Origin: Comamonadaceae bacterium | GTDB lineage: Bacteria; Pseudomonadota; Gammaproteobacteria; Burkholderiales; Burkholderiaceae_C | Direction: 5' to 3' | Assembly: GCA_027490485.1 (NCBI GenBank) | Contig: JAIXYA010000026.1 | Location: 1 to 11,092 of the forward strand | Length of the DNA: 11,092 bases | In this document: one piece after another, positions 1 to 6,033 of the stretch | Position numbering within the stretch: position 1 is the stretch's first letter | Layout: each line of letters begins with the position of its first letter | Translations under genes and position numbers: made by a program | Notes under the pieces: model-generated | Database searches by the model: none | Seen by the model: only the letters and a program-made list of their open reading frames with translations | Told to the model about the DNA's origin: nothing

Positions 1-164
1 CCCGAAGCAGGTGCAGGCATGCCAGGTTCACCAAACAAAGCTTGCTCTTGATCGGTGTGGGCATCAGCATCTTCAACAGAGACGCTCAACGCATCTAAGG
101 CCAAGAGCGCTTCACTGATGGTCTCTACTTGGTCTTGCGCACACAGCAGGATCAATTCGAACAT
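1..164 (-). CDS. prmA: Ribosomal protein L11 methyltransferase, N-terminal part (cut by window edge)
   Basis: Reading leftward from an ATG at 164-162, an open frame of 54 codons runs off the left edge. It starts [17 protein letters not shown] and continues with ALDALSVSVEDADAHT and an ALFGEPGMP stretch. This matches the N-terminal substrate-recognition part of PrmA as it reads in Burkholderiales. PrmA uses S-adenosylmethionine to methylate ribosomal protein L11 in the cytoplasm. The catalytic SAM-binding half lies outside the window, so identity rests on the N-terminus and on context. Its ATG overlaps the TGA stop of accC (ATGA), which implies translational coupling, and accB-accC-prmA is a familiar order in this group. 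Confidence 0.88.
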   Translation of the reverse strand, partial: MFELILLCAQDQVETISEALLALDALSVSVEDADAHTDQEQALFGEPGMPAPAS

Positions 165-1519
165 CAGACTGCAGACGCTCTCACGACCAACCATTCTTCC
201 AAATAGTGGATATTGGTACCGCCTGCAATAAAGCCCGGGTCCATCATGAGTTCGCGGTGCAAAGCAATATTGGTTTGAATGCCTTCCACCACCGTCTCAC
301 CCAAAGCAGTTCGCATGCGTGCCAAAGCATGTTCGCGGTTATCGCCGTGAACAATGATTTTCCCAATCATCGAGTCGTAATGGGGTGGAACAAAGTAATT
401 GGTGTAGATGTGAGAGTCGACCCTGACACCTGGCCCACCAGGCGGGTGCCACATGGTGATGCGCCCAGGTGAAGGTGTGAATTTGAAGGGGTCTTCCGCA
501 TTGACACGGCACTCCATCGCATGGCCCTTGATCACCACTTGGCGTTGCGTATAGGGCAATTTTTGCCCTGCAGCGGTAATGATTTGGGTTTTAACAATGT
601 CAATGCCGGTGATGAACTCGGTGACAGGGTGTTCCACTTGAACACGGGTGTTCATTTCTATGAAATAAAACTCGCCGTTTTCATACAAAAACTCAAACGT
701 TCCCGCGCCACGGTAGCCCATTTTTTTTTTTTTCGTCACACAACGCTCGCCAATGCGTTCAATCAATTTGCGGGCAATGCCAGGTGCTGGCGCTTCTTCA
801 ATGACTTTTTGGTGACGACGCTGCATGGAGCAGTCACGTTCGCCCAAATAAATGGCGTTTTTGTAGTTATCGGCCAGAATTTGAATTTCAATGTGCCTGG
901 GGTTTTGTAAAAACTTTTCCATGTACACCGCAGGGTTACCAAAGGCAGCGCCTGCTTCAGCCTTGGTGGTTTGCACCGCATGGATAAGGGCTGCTTCGTT
1001 GTGCACCACCCGCATACCTCGGCCACCACCGCCACCGGCGGCTTTGATGATGACGGGGTAGCCAATTATTTTGGCAATTCTGCGGATTTGAGTGGGGTCA
1101 TCGGGCAACTCGCCTTCAGAGCCTGGCACACAAGGCACACCCGCCTTGATCATGGCCTGCTTGGCTGAGACCTTGTCACCCATCATGCGAATGGACTCAG
1201 GCGTAGGGCCAATGAAGGTAAAGCCACTTTTTTCAACCCGTTCGGCGAAGTCAGCGTTCTCACTTAAAAAGCCATAGCCTGGGTGGATGGCCTCCGCGTC
1301 GGTCACTTCTGCCGCCGAAATGATGGCCGGCATGTTCAGGTAACTGAGGGTAGAGGAGGCAGGGCCAATGCACACCGCCTCTTCGGCCAACTTCACATAT
1401 TTGGCTTCACGATCGGCTTCGGAATACACCACCACCGCTTCCACACCCAGCTCTTTACACGCACGCTGAATTCGCAGCGCAATTTCGCCGCGGTTGGCAA
1501 TCAAGATTTTTTTAAACAT
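164..1519 (-). CDS. accC: Acetyl-CoA carboxylase, biotin carboxylase subunit
   Basis: This 451-residue protein (E. coli AccC has 449) carboxylates the biotin on AccB using ATP and bicarbonate, the first half-reaction of malonyl-CoA synthesis in the cytoplasm. Visible signatures: N-terminal [14 protein letters not shown], the ATP-grasp glycine loop GGGGGRG at 162-168 after K159, [12 protein letters not shown] at 227-238 (C230, K238), and [13 protein letters not shown] at 286-298 with E276, E288, N290, R292 and E296. Numbering at these sites matches E. coli exactly. The ATG is nine bases after the accB stop, and the TGA overlaps the prmA start, so the three genes are probably one operon. No strong Shine-Dalgarno is seen before the ATG. 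Oddity: K263-K266 are encoded in a run of 13 A bases (721-733), discussed as a finding. Confidence 0.98.
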   Translation of the reverse strand: MFKKILIANRGEIALRIQRACKELGVEAVVVYSEADREAKYVKLAEEAVCIGPASSTLSYLNMPAIISAAEVTDAEAIHPGYGFLSENADFAERVEKSGFTFIGPTPESIRMMGDKVSAKQAMIKAGVPCVPGSEGELPDDPTQIRRIAKIIGYPVIIKAAGGGGGRGMRVVHNEAALIHAVQTTKAEAGAAFGNPAVYMEKFLQNPRHIEIQILADNYKNAIYLGERDCSMQRRHQKVIEEAPAPGIARKLIERIGERCVTKKKKMGYRGAGTFEFLYENGEFYFIEMNTRVQVEHPVTEFITGIDIVKTQIITAAGQKLPYTQRQVVIKGHAMECRVNAEDPFKFTPSPGRITMWHPPGGPGVRVDSHIYTNYFVPPHYDSMIGKIIVHGDNREHALARMRTALGETVVEGIQTNIALHRELMMDPGFIAGGTNIHYLEEWLVVRASAV

Positions 1520-1528
1520 GCGCTGGGG

Positions 1529-1993
1529 TTACTCGATGTGGAACAAGGGCTGACCGTATTCCACAGCTTGGCCGTTGTCGACCAAGATGCGGGTGATGGT
1601 GCCGCTTTTGTCTGCCTCAATTTCATTCAAAATCTTCATGGCTTCGATGATGCAAATGGTTTCACCCTCTTTGACCACAGTGCCTACTTGCACAAAGGGC
1701 TTAGCCTCTGGGCTAGATGAAGCATAAAAAGTACCGACCATTGGCGACTTGACCACATGACCGGCAGCGGCTGCTTGCTCGGCTTCGGACATAGAGGCTG
1801 GCACTGTAGGGGCCGGCTGCACGGCCAAAGGCGCGGCGGACATGGGTGCTGTCGCTGGCGCTGCGACCATGATTGGGGCGCCCACAGGACCTTTGACAAT
1901 GCGTACCTTGCCTTCGGCCTCGGTGATTTCCAACTCCGACACATTGGAGTCAGAGACCAAGTCGATTAATGTTTTAAGTTTTCTTAAGTCCAT
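1529..1993 (-). CDS. accB: Acetyl-CoA carboxylase, biotin carboxyl carrier protein
   Basis: This 154-residue protein (E. coli has 156) carries the biotin that is carboxylated by AccC and then donates the carboxyl group to acetyl-CoA at the AccA/AccD transferase. It starts [23 protein letters not shown], the usual N-terminal region, followed by a flexible Ala/Pro/Met-rich linker at roughly residues 38-78. The C-terminal biotinyl domain (about 80-154) includes [10 protein letters not shown] and the biotin attachment motif EAMKILN, with the target lysine at K120. E. coli usually reads EAMKMMN here; Ile-Leu after the lysine is a conservative change. It lies first in accB-accC-prmA. An 82-base gap separates it from the TlpA-like gene upstream, so a dedicated promoter is plausible. 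Confidence 0.98.
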   Translation of the reverse strand: MDLRKLKTLIDLVSDSNVSELEITEAEGKVRIVKGPVGAPIMVAAPATAPMSAAPLAVQPAPTVPASMSEAEQAAAAGHVVKSPMVGTFYASSSPEAKPFVQVGTVVKEGETICIIEAMKILNEIEADKSGTITRILVDNGQAVEYGQPLFHIE

Positions 1994-2075
1994 GAATTTT
2001 GTAGTCTTCTGTGGTTAACAGCGGTTAAAGTTGCGCCATTGTAAAGATAACGGCAAAGTCATAAAGGGACTTAAT
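1994..2075 (-). promoter_or_regulatory. Candidate accB promoter and 5' leader
   Basis: This is the only real gap in the left minus-strand block. On the minus strand a good -10-like hexamer TACAAT lies at 2043-2038, with a weak -35-like TTTATG at 2065-2060 (16-base spacer), placing a start near 2031. Between that point and the accB ATG, GGTTAA occurs twice on the plus strand (2013-2018 and 2023-2028), exactly ten bases apart. That spacing would suit a small operator, but no known regulator motif is recognised. No clear terminator for the TlpA-like gene is seen, so read-through is also possible. Confidence 0.35.
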
Positions 2076-2615
2076 TTACACCCATTCGCGCATTTCTTGA
2101 CTAGATAGTTTTCCTAATTTCTGCACTATCGGCCCACCTTGGGCATTTAAAACCAGTGTAAAAGGCAAACCACCTTCCGTGTTGCCCAGTGTTTTCAAGA
2201 GTTCGGTGCCGCCTAATCCTGCAAAACCGATGGGGTAGTTTACGGGGTTTTGTTTCAAAAAACGCTTGACGGCACTGGGTTGATCGATAGCCAATCCCAC
2301 AACTTGCCAGCTTTTAGATTGGTTTTCTTGAAAGAAGGCCTCCAATAAAGGCATTTCTTCAACACAGGGGGTACACCAAGTAGCCCAAAAATTCAGCACC
2401 AAGGGCTTGCCTTGAAATTGGGAGAGACGCAAAACTTCGCCATTGGGTTGGTCAAACTCAGCCGCCCATAAAGCTTGCGCAGCTTCAGGGGGCAAGGCCT
2501 TGGGCTTGAGTCTGGCCCAGTTAAAGGCCGCCCCAGCCACCAAGGCCATGGCAGCGGTACCCAAAAGCAGTCGGCGCGACGAACGCTTGGGTGTATCAGT
2601 CAGAGGATCATCCAT
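2076..2615 (-). CDS. TlpA-like membrane-anchored or exported thioredoxin-fold protein
   Basis: This 179-residue protein has a cytoplasmic head with SSRRLLLGT at 12-20, then a hydrophobic stretch AAMALVAGAA at 21-30. That is either a membrane anchor or a twin-arginine-type signal. A thioredoxin/TlpA fold follows: LVLNFWATWCTPC at 72-84 with redox cysteines C81 and C84, VVGLAIDQP at 105-113, and the cis-proline site GGLPFT at 148-153. Members of this family (TlpA, ResA, CcmG) usually act in the periplasm as thiol-disulfide reductants, for example in cytochrome maturation; the partner here cannot be told from the sequence. Its ATG overlaps the TGA of the upstream gene by 8 bases and has no Shine-Dalgarno, so it is probably translated by coupling. 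Confidence 0.9.
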   Translation of the reverse strand: MDDPLTDTPKRSSRRLLLGTAAMALVAGAAFNWARLKPKALPPEAAQALWAAEFDQPNGEVLRLSQFQGKPLVLNFWATWCTPCVEEMPLLEAFFQENQSKSWQVVGLAIDQPSAVKRFLKQNPVNYPIGFAGLGGTELLKTLGNTEGGLPFTLVLNAQGGPIVQKLGKLSSQEMREWV

Positions 2616-3204
2616 CCGAGGAGTTTACCAACCGCCGCACTGCATCGGTATCCCCCCGCCAAGGGCGGCCATGGCTGTCAGGCAACAAAGCACCACGCAA
2701 GTCGTCATAGCCGTAAATCATGAAATGCACACCTATTTCTTCATTAAGAACGTCACAATGGCTCCTCACACTCAAGGCGTCCACGGTTTCGCCTTTAAAG
2801 CCGCTCACCGCATGCACTTCGTAGCGCACACCTTTGTCAATCAGCAAAAGTTCAGCCGACTTGGCATCGTCGCAAAACAACTGAATGTAAATGTCGGACA
2901 AGCGGGTAGCGGTGCCTCGCCAAACCGCACCACTTAGGTGCGGACGAAACTCGGTTACACGCAGCATCCATTTCAAGGCCAATTCACGCAAAGCTGCCAC
3001 CTCTATGGGCTGTGTGTCTGCGCAAAAAATGGCTATGTATTCGCGAACGGCTTGTTCTGTGAGCTCGTTGTTTGGCAAGGCTGCTCGGGAATTCAAACCA
3101 AGCTCTTTCACAGCGCGACGTTTGGCAGGGCCGTATTCCAAACCCTCCTCTACGATGAGTCGGGCTGCTGTAGCAGCAATTTCTTCAGCTTCGATGGAAT
3201 TCAT
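2608..3204 (-). CDS. Conserved protein of unknown function
   Basis: I do not recognise a named family, although the protein reads like one that sits beside mpl in other Burkholderiales. With the ATG at 3204 it has 198 residues. A GTG at 3225 in the same frame would add seven residues, but the ATG leads straight into a helical segment (EEIAATAARLIVEEGLEYGPAKRRAVKELG) that looks like the natural N-terminus; neither start has a clear Shine-Dalgarno. Visible parts are this alpha-helical N-terminal third, a middle region with TATRLSDIYIQLFCDDAKSA and GVRYEVHAV, and a C-terminal IYGYDDLRGALLPDSHGRPWRG. There is no signal peptide or membrane segment, so it is probably cytoplasmic. It overlaps the TlpA-like gene by 8 bases and is divergent from mpl. 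Confidence 0.8.
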   Translation of the reverse strand: MNSIEAEEIAATAARLIVEEGLEYGPAKRRAVKELGLNSRAALPNNELTEQAVREYIAIFCADTQPIEVAALRELALKWMLRVTEFRPHLSGAVWRGTATRLSDIYIQLFCDDAKSAELLLIDKGVRYEVHAVSGFKGETVDALSVRSHCDVLNEEIGVHFMIYGYDDLRGALLPDSHGRPWRGDTDAVRRLVNSSDG

Positions 3205-3245
3205 GGTGGGCGCATTGTGCCGCACAGACTTTTACAATGAATGCC
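3205..3245. promoter_or_regulatory. Very short divergent intergenic region between the unknown gene and mpl
   Basis: Only about 40 bases separate the two divergent start codons, or 11 if the GTG at 3225 and the ATG at 3237 are used. A -10-like TACAAT lies on the plus strand at 3233-3238, seven bases before the mpl ATG at 3246, with no matching -35 at the right distance. No Shine-Dalgarno precedes either gene. Promoters must overlap each other or lie inside the opposite coding region. Confidence 0.3.
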
Positions 3246-4670
3246 ATGCACATACATATATTAGGTGTCTGCGGCACCTTCATGGGCGGTTTGGCCGCCC
3301 TGGCCCGCGAAGCCGGCCACCGCGTCACCGGTTGCGACAGCGGCGTCTACCCTCCGATGAGCGACCAACTGCGGGCTTTGGGCATCGAACTGATCGAGGG
3401 CTACAGCGCCGATCAGTTGGCATTGAAACCCGACATGTTCGTCATCGGCAATGTGGTGTCTCGAGCCCGTTTGGCCGACGGCACACCCCGCTACCCGCTG
3501 ATGGAAGCCATTTTGGAAGCCGGCCTGCCCTACACCAGCGGTCCGCAGTGGCTGAGCGACCATGTGCTGCACGCACCGGGCCAGTCCCGCCATGTGCTGG
3601 CCATCGCCGGCACCCACGGCAAAACCACCACCACCGCGATGCTGAGCTGGGTGCTGGAACACGCGGGTCTGAAGCCAGGTTTTTTGATCGGCGGCGTGCC
3701 GCTCAACTTTGGCGTGTCGGCCCGCTTGGGGTCTTTGGCCCCAAACCAAACCCGACCGCTGTTTGTCATCGAGGCCGACGAATACGACACCGCGTTTTTT
3801 GACAAGCGCAGCAAGTTTGTGCATTACCGCCCCCGCACCGCAGTGCTCAACAACCTCGAGTTTGACCACGCCGACATCTTCCCCGACTTGGCCGCGATTG
3901 AGCGCCAGTTCCACCACCTGGTGCGCACCGTGCCCGCCAGCGGGCGTTTGGTGGTGAATGCCGAACAAGACAGTTTGCGGCGGGTGCTGGACCTGGGCCA
4001 CTGGAGCGAGGTGGCGGGTTTTGGCAACGCCCCGCATGCCGCATGGCAGATGCGCGGCGAGCCTTCAGACTTCGAGGTCTTGCACCACGGCACGGTGAAA
4101 GGCCGGGTGCAATGGGCTTTGGGTGGGGTGCACAACCAAATGAACGCCTTGGCCGCGGTCATTGCTGCCGATCATGTGGGCGTGGCGGTTTCCGATGCGT
4201 GCCAAGCCTTGTCAAGCTTTGAAAATGTGCGCCGCCGCATGGAGGTGCGCGGCCACGTGGGCACGGGGGCACAGGCCATCACGGTCTACGACGACTTTGC
4301 CCACCACCCCACCGCCATCCGCACCACGGTCGATGGCCTGCGCCGCCAAGTGGGCGCAGCGCGCATCTTGGCGGTGTTCGAACCGCGCAGCAACACCATG
4401 AAACTCGGTGCGATGAAATCGCAACTGCCCTGGAGCTTGGAACAAGCCGACTTGGCGTTTTGCCACACCGCCGGTTTGGACTGGGACGCCGCCGAGGCGT
4501 TGTCACCCATGGGTGAAAGGGCACATACCGCAGGCGACATCGACAGTTTGGTGGCACAGGTCAAAGCCGCTGCCCGACCCGGCGACCATGTGCTGTGCAT
4601 GAGCAATGGCGGTTTTGGCGGGGTACACAGCAAGTTGCTGCAAGCCTTGAAAGGGATTGCTTCGGCCTGA
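3246..4670 (+). CDS. mpl: UDP-N-acetylmuramate:L-alanyl-gamma-D-glutamyl-meso-diaminopimelate ligase
   Basis: This cytoplasmic Mur-ligase family enzyme uses ATP to join recycled murein tripeptide to UDP-MurNAc, returning wall fragments to peptidoglycan synthesis. With the ATG at 3246 it has 474 residues (E. coli Mpl 457) and starts HIHILGVCGTFMGGLA, as Mpl does. An in-frame ATG at 3237 would add three residues. Further signs are the P-loop GTHGKTTT at 122-129, the EADEYD motif at 176-181, NNLEFDHADIF at 202-212, and the C-terminal domain with YDDFAHHP at 348-355 and FEPRSNTMK at 378-386. The opening and FEPRSNTMK favour Mpl over its relative MurC. It stands alone on its strand, divergent from the unknown gene and convergent with aroG (27-base gap, no obvious terminator). 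Its GC content looks higher than that of the flanking blocks. Confidence 0.97.
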   Translation: MHIHILGVCGTFMGGLAALAREAGHRVTGCDSGVYPPMSDQLRALGIELIEGYSADQLALKPDMFVIGNVVSRARLADGTPRYPLMEAILEAGLPYTSGPQWLSDHVLHAPGQSRHVLAIAGTHGKTTTTAMLSWVLEHAGLKPGFLIGGVPLNFGVSARLGSLAPNQTRPLFVIEADEYDTAFFDKRSKFVHYRPRTAVLNNLEFDHADIFPDLAAIERQFHHLVRTVPASGRLVVNAEQDSLRRVLDLGHWSEVAGFGNAPHAAWQMRGEPSDFEVLHHGTVKGRVQWALGGVHNQMNALAAVIAADHVGVAVSDACQALSSFENVRRRMEVRGHVGTGAQAITVYDDFAHHPTAIRTTVDGLRRQVGAARILAVFEPRSNTMKLGAMKSQLPWSLEQADLAFCHTAGLDWDAAEALSPMGERAHTAGDIDSLVAQVKAAARPGDHVLCMSNGGFGGVHSKLLQALKGIASA

Positions 4671-4697
4671 CAGCCTCGCAATGACTTTTCTGACCGA

Positions 4698-5813
4698 TTA
4701 CTTCTTGCCGCGCCGCGCCTTCACGCCAGCAGACAGCGCCTCCAGCGCTTGCAAGGAATCGTCCCAGGCCAAACAAGCATCGGTGATGCTTTGGCCGTAA
4801 GCCAAGTTCTCGACTTTGTCCTTGCCGGGGGTGAATTTTTGCGCACCCGCCTTGAGGTGGCTTTCAATCATCACGCCAAACACACTGTGTGAGCCACCGG
4901 CCAATTGATTGGCGATGTCTTTGGCCACCACCAACTGGCGCTCATGCTGCTTGCTGCTGTTGGCATGGCTGCAATCCACCATCAGGCTGGCCGGCAATTT
5001 GGCAGATTCCAGTTCTTTGCAAGCAGCGGCCACGCTGGCAGCGTCATAGTTAGGCGCTTTGCCGCCGCGCAAAATCACGTGGCAATCGGGGTTGCCCTGG
5101 GTTTGCACAATCGCCACTTGGCCGTTTTTGTGCACCGACAAAAAATGGTGGCCACGGGCGGCGGCTTGGATGGCGTCGGTCGCAATCTTGATGTTGCCGT
5201 CTGTACCGTTTTTGAAGCCAATCGGCGCTGACAAGCCCGAGGCCAATTCGCGGTGGACCTGGCTTTCTGTGGTTCTGGCACCAATCGCGCCCCAGCTGAT
5301 AAGGTCGCCGATGTACTGGGGTGAAATCACGTCCAAAAACTCGCTGCCTGCAGGCACACCGGCGCGGTTGATCTCGATCAGCAACTGGCGGGCAATGCGC
5401 AAACCCTCGTCGATACGGAAGCTCTCGTCCAAGTAGGGGTCATTGATCAAACCTTTCCAGCCCACAGTGGTGCGGGGCTTTTCAAAATAGACGCGCATCA
5501 CGATTTCCAAGGTATCGGCGTATTTTTCACGCTCGACCTTCAAGCGCCGGGCATAGTCCAAAGCGGCGGCGGGGTCGTGGATGGAGCAGGGACCCATCAC
5601 CACCAGCAAGCGGTCGTCTTTGCCCACCATGATTTTGTGGATGCGTTGGCGGGTTTTGGCGATCAAGCTCTCGACCGCAGTGCCGGCAATGGGGAAGAAG
5701 CGGATCAAATGTTCAGGAGGCGGCAACACGGTGATGTCCTTGATGCGTTGATTGTCGGTTTGGCTGGTCTGGTCGTTGATCGGCGCATAAGCATCAGGCT
5801 TGGGGGTTTTCAT
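4698..5813 (-). CDS. aroG: 3-deoxy-7-phosphoheptulonate (DAHP) synthase, class I, probably Phe-sensitive type
   Basis: This 371-residue enzyme condenses phosphoenolpyruvate and erythrose 4-phosphate, committing carbon to the shikimate pathway for Phe, Tyr and Trp. The start is the ATG at 5813: AAGGAG lies at 5824-5819, five bases before it. The frame could extend to a TTG at 5837, but that has no such signal. Visible motifs: LLVVMGPCSIHDP with metal-ligand cysteine C76, MRVYFEKPRTTVGWKGLIND, GAIGARTTESQVHRELASGLS, GFKNGTDG, DCSHANSSK, VMIESHL and SITDACLAW. The RIKDITVLPPP N-terminus and HHFLSV (E. coli AroG CFLSV, AroF RFVGI) favour the Phe-inhibited AroG type; this is inference. An apparent attenuator with a Phe/Tyr-rich leader peptide lies upstream. 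Confidence 0.97.
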   Translation of the reverse strand: MKTPKPDAYAPINDQTSQTDNQRIKDITVLPPPEHLIRFFPIAGTAVESLIAKTRQRIHKIMVGKDDRLLVVMGPCSIHDPAAALDYARRLKVEREKYADTLEIVMRVYFEKPRTTVGWKGLINDPYLDESFRIDEGLRIARQLLIEINRAGVPAGSEFLDVISPQYIGDLISWGAIGARTTESQVHRELASGLSAPIGFKNGTDGNIKIATDAIQAAARGHHFLSVHKNGQVAIVQTQGNPDCHVILRGGKAPNYDAASVAAACKELESAKLPASLMVDCSHANSSKQHERQLVVAKDIANQLAGGSHSVFGVMIESHLKAGAQKFTPGKDKVENLAYGQSITDACLAWDDSLQALEALSAGVKARRGKK

Positions 5814-5857
5814 CGAAGCTCCTTGGAAGCGATTCAAATCGGGGGCAAAAAGAAGGC

Positions 5858-5886
5858 AAAAAAAAACCGCCGTTGTTTCGGCGGTT
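5858..5886 (-). terminator. Intrinsic terminator in the aroG leader (attenuator)
   Basis: Read on the minus strand, AACCGCCG (5886-5879), a six-base loop AAACAA (5878-5873) and CGGCGGTT (5872-5865) form a perfect 8-bp GC-rich hairpin. It runs straight into T bases at 5865-5858. It faces aroG and ends about 45 bases before the aroG ATG, so it would stop transcription before aroG unless overridden. It could also serve as the end of the tldD transcript. The alternative-pairing segment and the leader ORF upstream make an attenuator the better reading. Confidence 0.92.
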
Positions 5887-5915
5887 GGTTCGGGGTTTCA
5901 GTGCGCTGTTTGCGT

Positions 5916-5987
5916 TTAAACCTCTCGACCGCCGGTGAAGCGTGAGAAGAAGTAAGCAAAGTAAAAGTGCAAGGAAACCATGGGCAT
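5916..5987 (-). CDS. Aromatic-rich leader peptide of aroG
   Basis: A small ORF starts at ATG 5987 (23 residues) or at the in-frame ATG 5981 (21 residues) and ends with TAA at 5918-5916. Its core reads HFYFAYFFSRF, then TGGREV. Counted from the second ATG, residues 6-15 hold five Phe and two Tyr, far more than chance would give. It resembles in kind the pheA and pheST leader peptides of enterics, whose only role is to sense charged tRNA. It starts 38 bases after the tldD stop. No clear Shine-Dalgarno precedes either ATG, which is a weak point; translation might be coupled to tldD or use a weak site. Confidence 0.78.
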   Translation of the reverse strand: MPMVSLHFYFAYFFSRFTGGREV

Positions 5988-6019
5988 TAATGTATCACAG
6001 GCTTTTTCAGCGTTTGAGG

Positions 6020-6033
6020 CCGCTTTTAAGCGG
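6020..6033. repeat. Small inverted repeat over the tldD stop codon
   Basis: CCGCTTTTAAGCGG on the plus strand is a 14-base imperfect palindrome covering the tldD TAA. On the minus-strand transcript it can form a 5-bp CCGCT/AGCGG stem with a four-base loop. No run of T follows, so it is not an intrinsic terminator. Its role, if any, is unknown. Confidence 0.35.

Larger units (their letters stand above)
5858..5987 (-). promoter_or_regulatory. Putative ribosome-mediated transcription attenuator controlling aroG
   Basis: In transcription order the leader holds an aromatic-rich peptide ORF (5987-5916), an antiterminator arm CGGCGGT (5934-5928) inside that ORF, and the terminator hairpin (5886-5858). 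The antiterminator arm is identical to the 3' arm of the terminator, so either can pair with ACCGCCG at 5885-5879, but not both. A further pairing of GGTT (5922-5919) with AACC (5890-5887) could extend the antiterminator. Inferred action: when charged Phe or Tyr tRNA is scarce, the ribosome stalls at 5966-5946, segment 5934-5928 is free, and aroG is transcribed. When it is plentiful, the ribosome reaches the stop at 5918-5916, covers that segment, and the terminator forms. A convincing first-arm partner for 5934-5928 is not seen. Confidence 0.8.

Noticed and set aside
2891..3802. 303-residue plus-strand open frame across the unknown gene and the start of mpl
   Set aside because: Its first part is antisense to the unknown gene and the rest is mpl read in another frame; the product is Arg/Pro/His-rich with no domain, while mpl has clear family motifs.
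3261..4037. 258-residue minus-strand open frame inside mpl
   Set aside because: Antisense shadow of mpl in GC-rich DNA; low-complexity Gly/His/Gln composition and no recognisable motif.
4671..4697. Bidirectional terminator between convergent mpl and aroG
   Set aside because: The 27-base gap has no inverted repeat followed by T runs in either direction.
5814..5837. Eight-residue N-terminal extension of aroG from TTG 5837
   Set aside because: A clear AAGGAG ribosome site at 5824-5819 fits the ATG at 5813, and the extension would run through that site.
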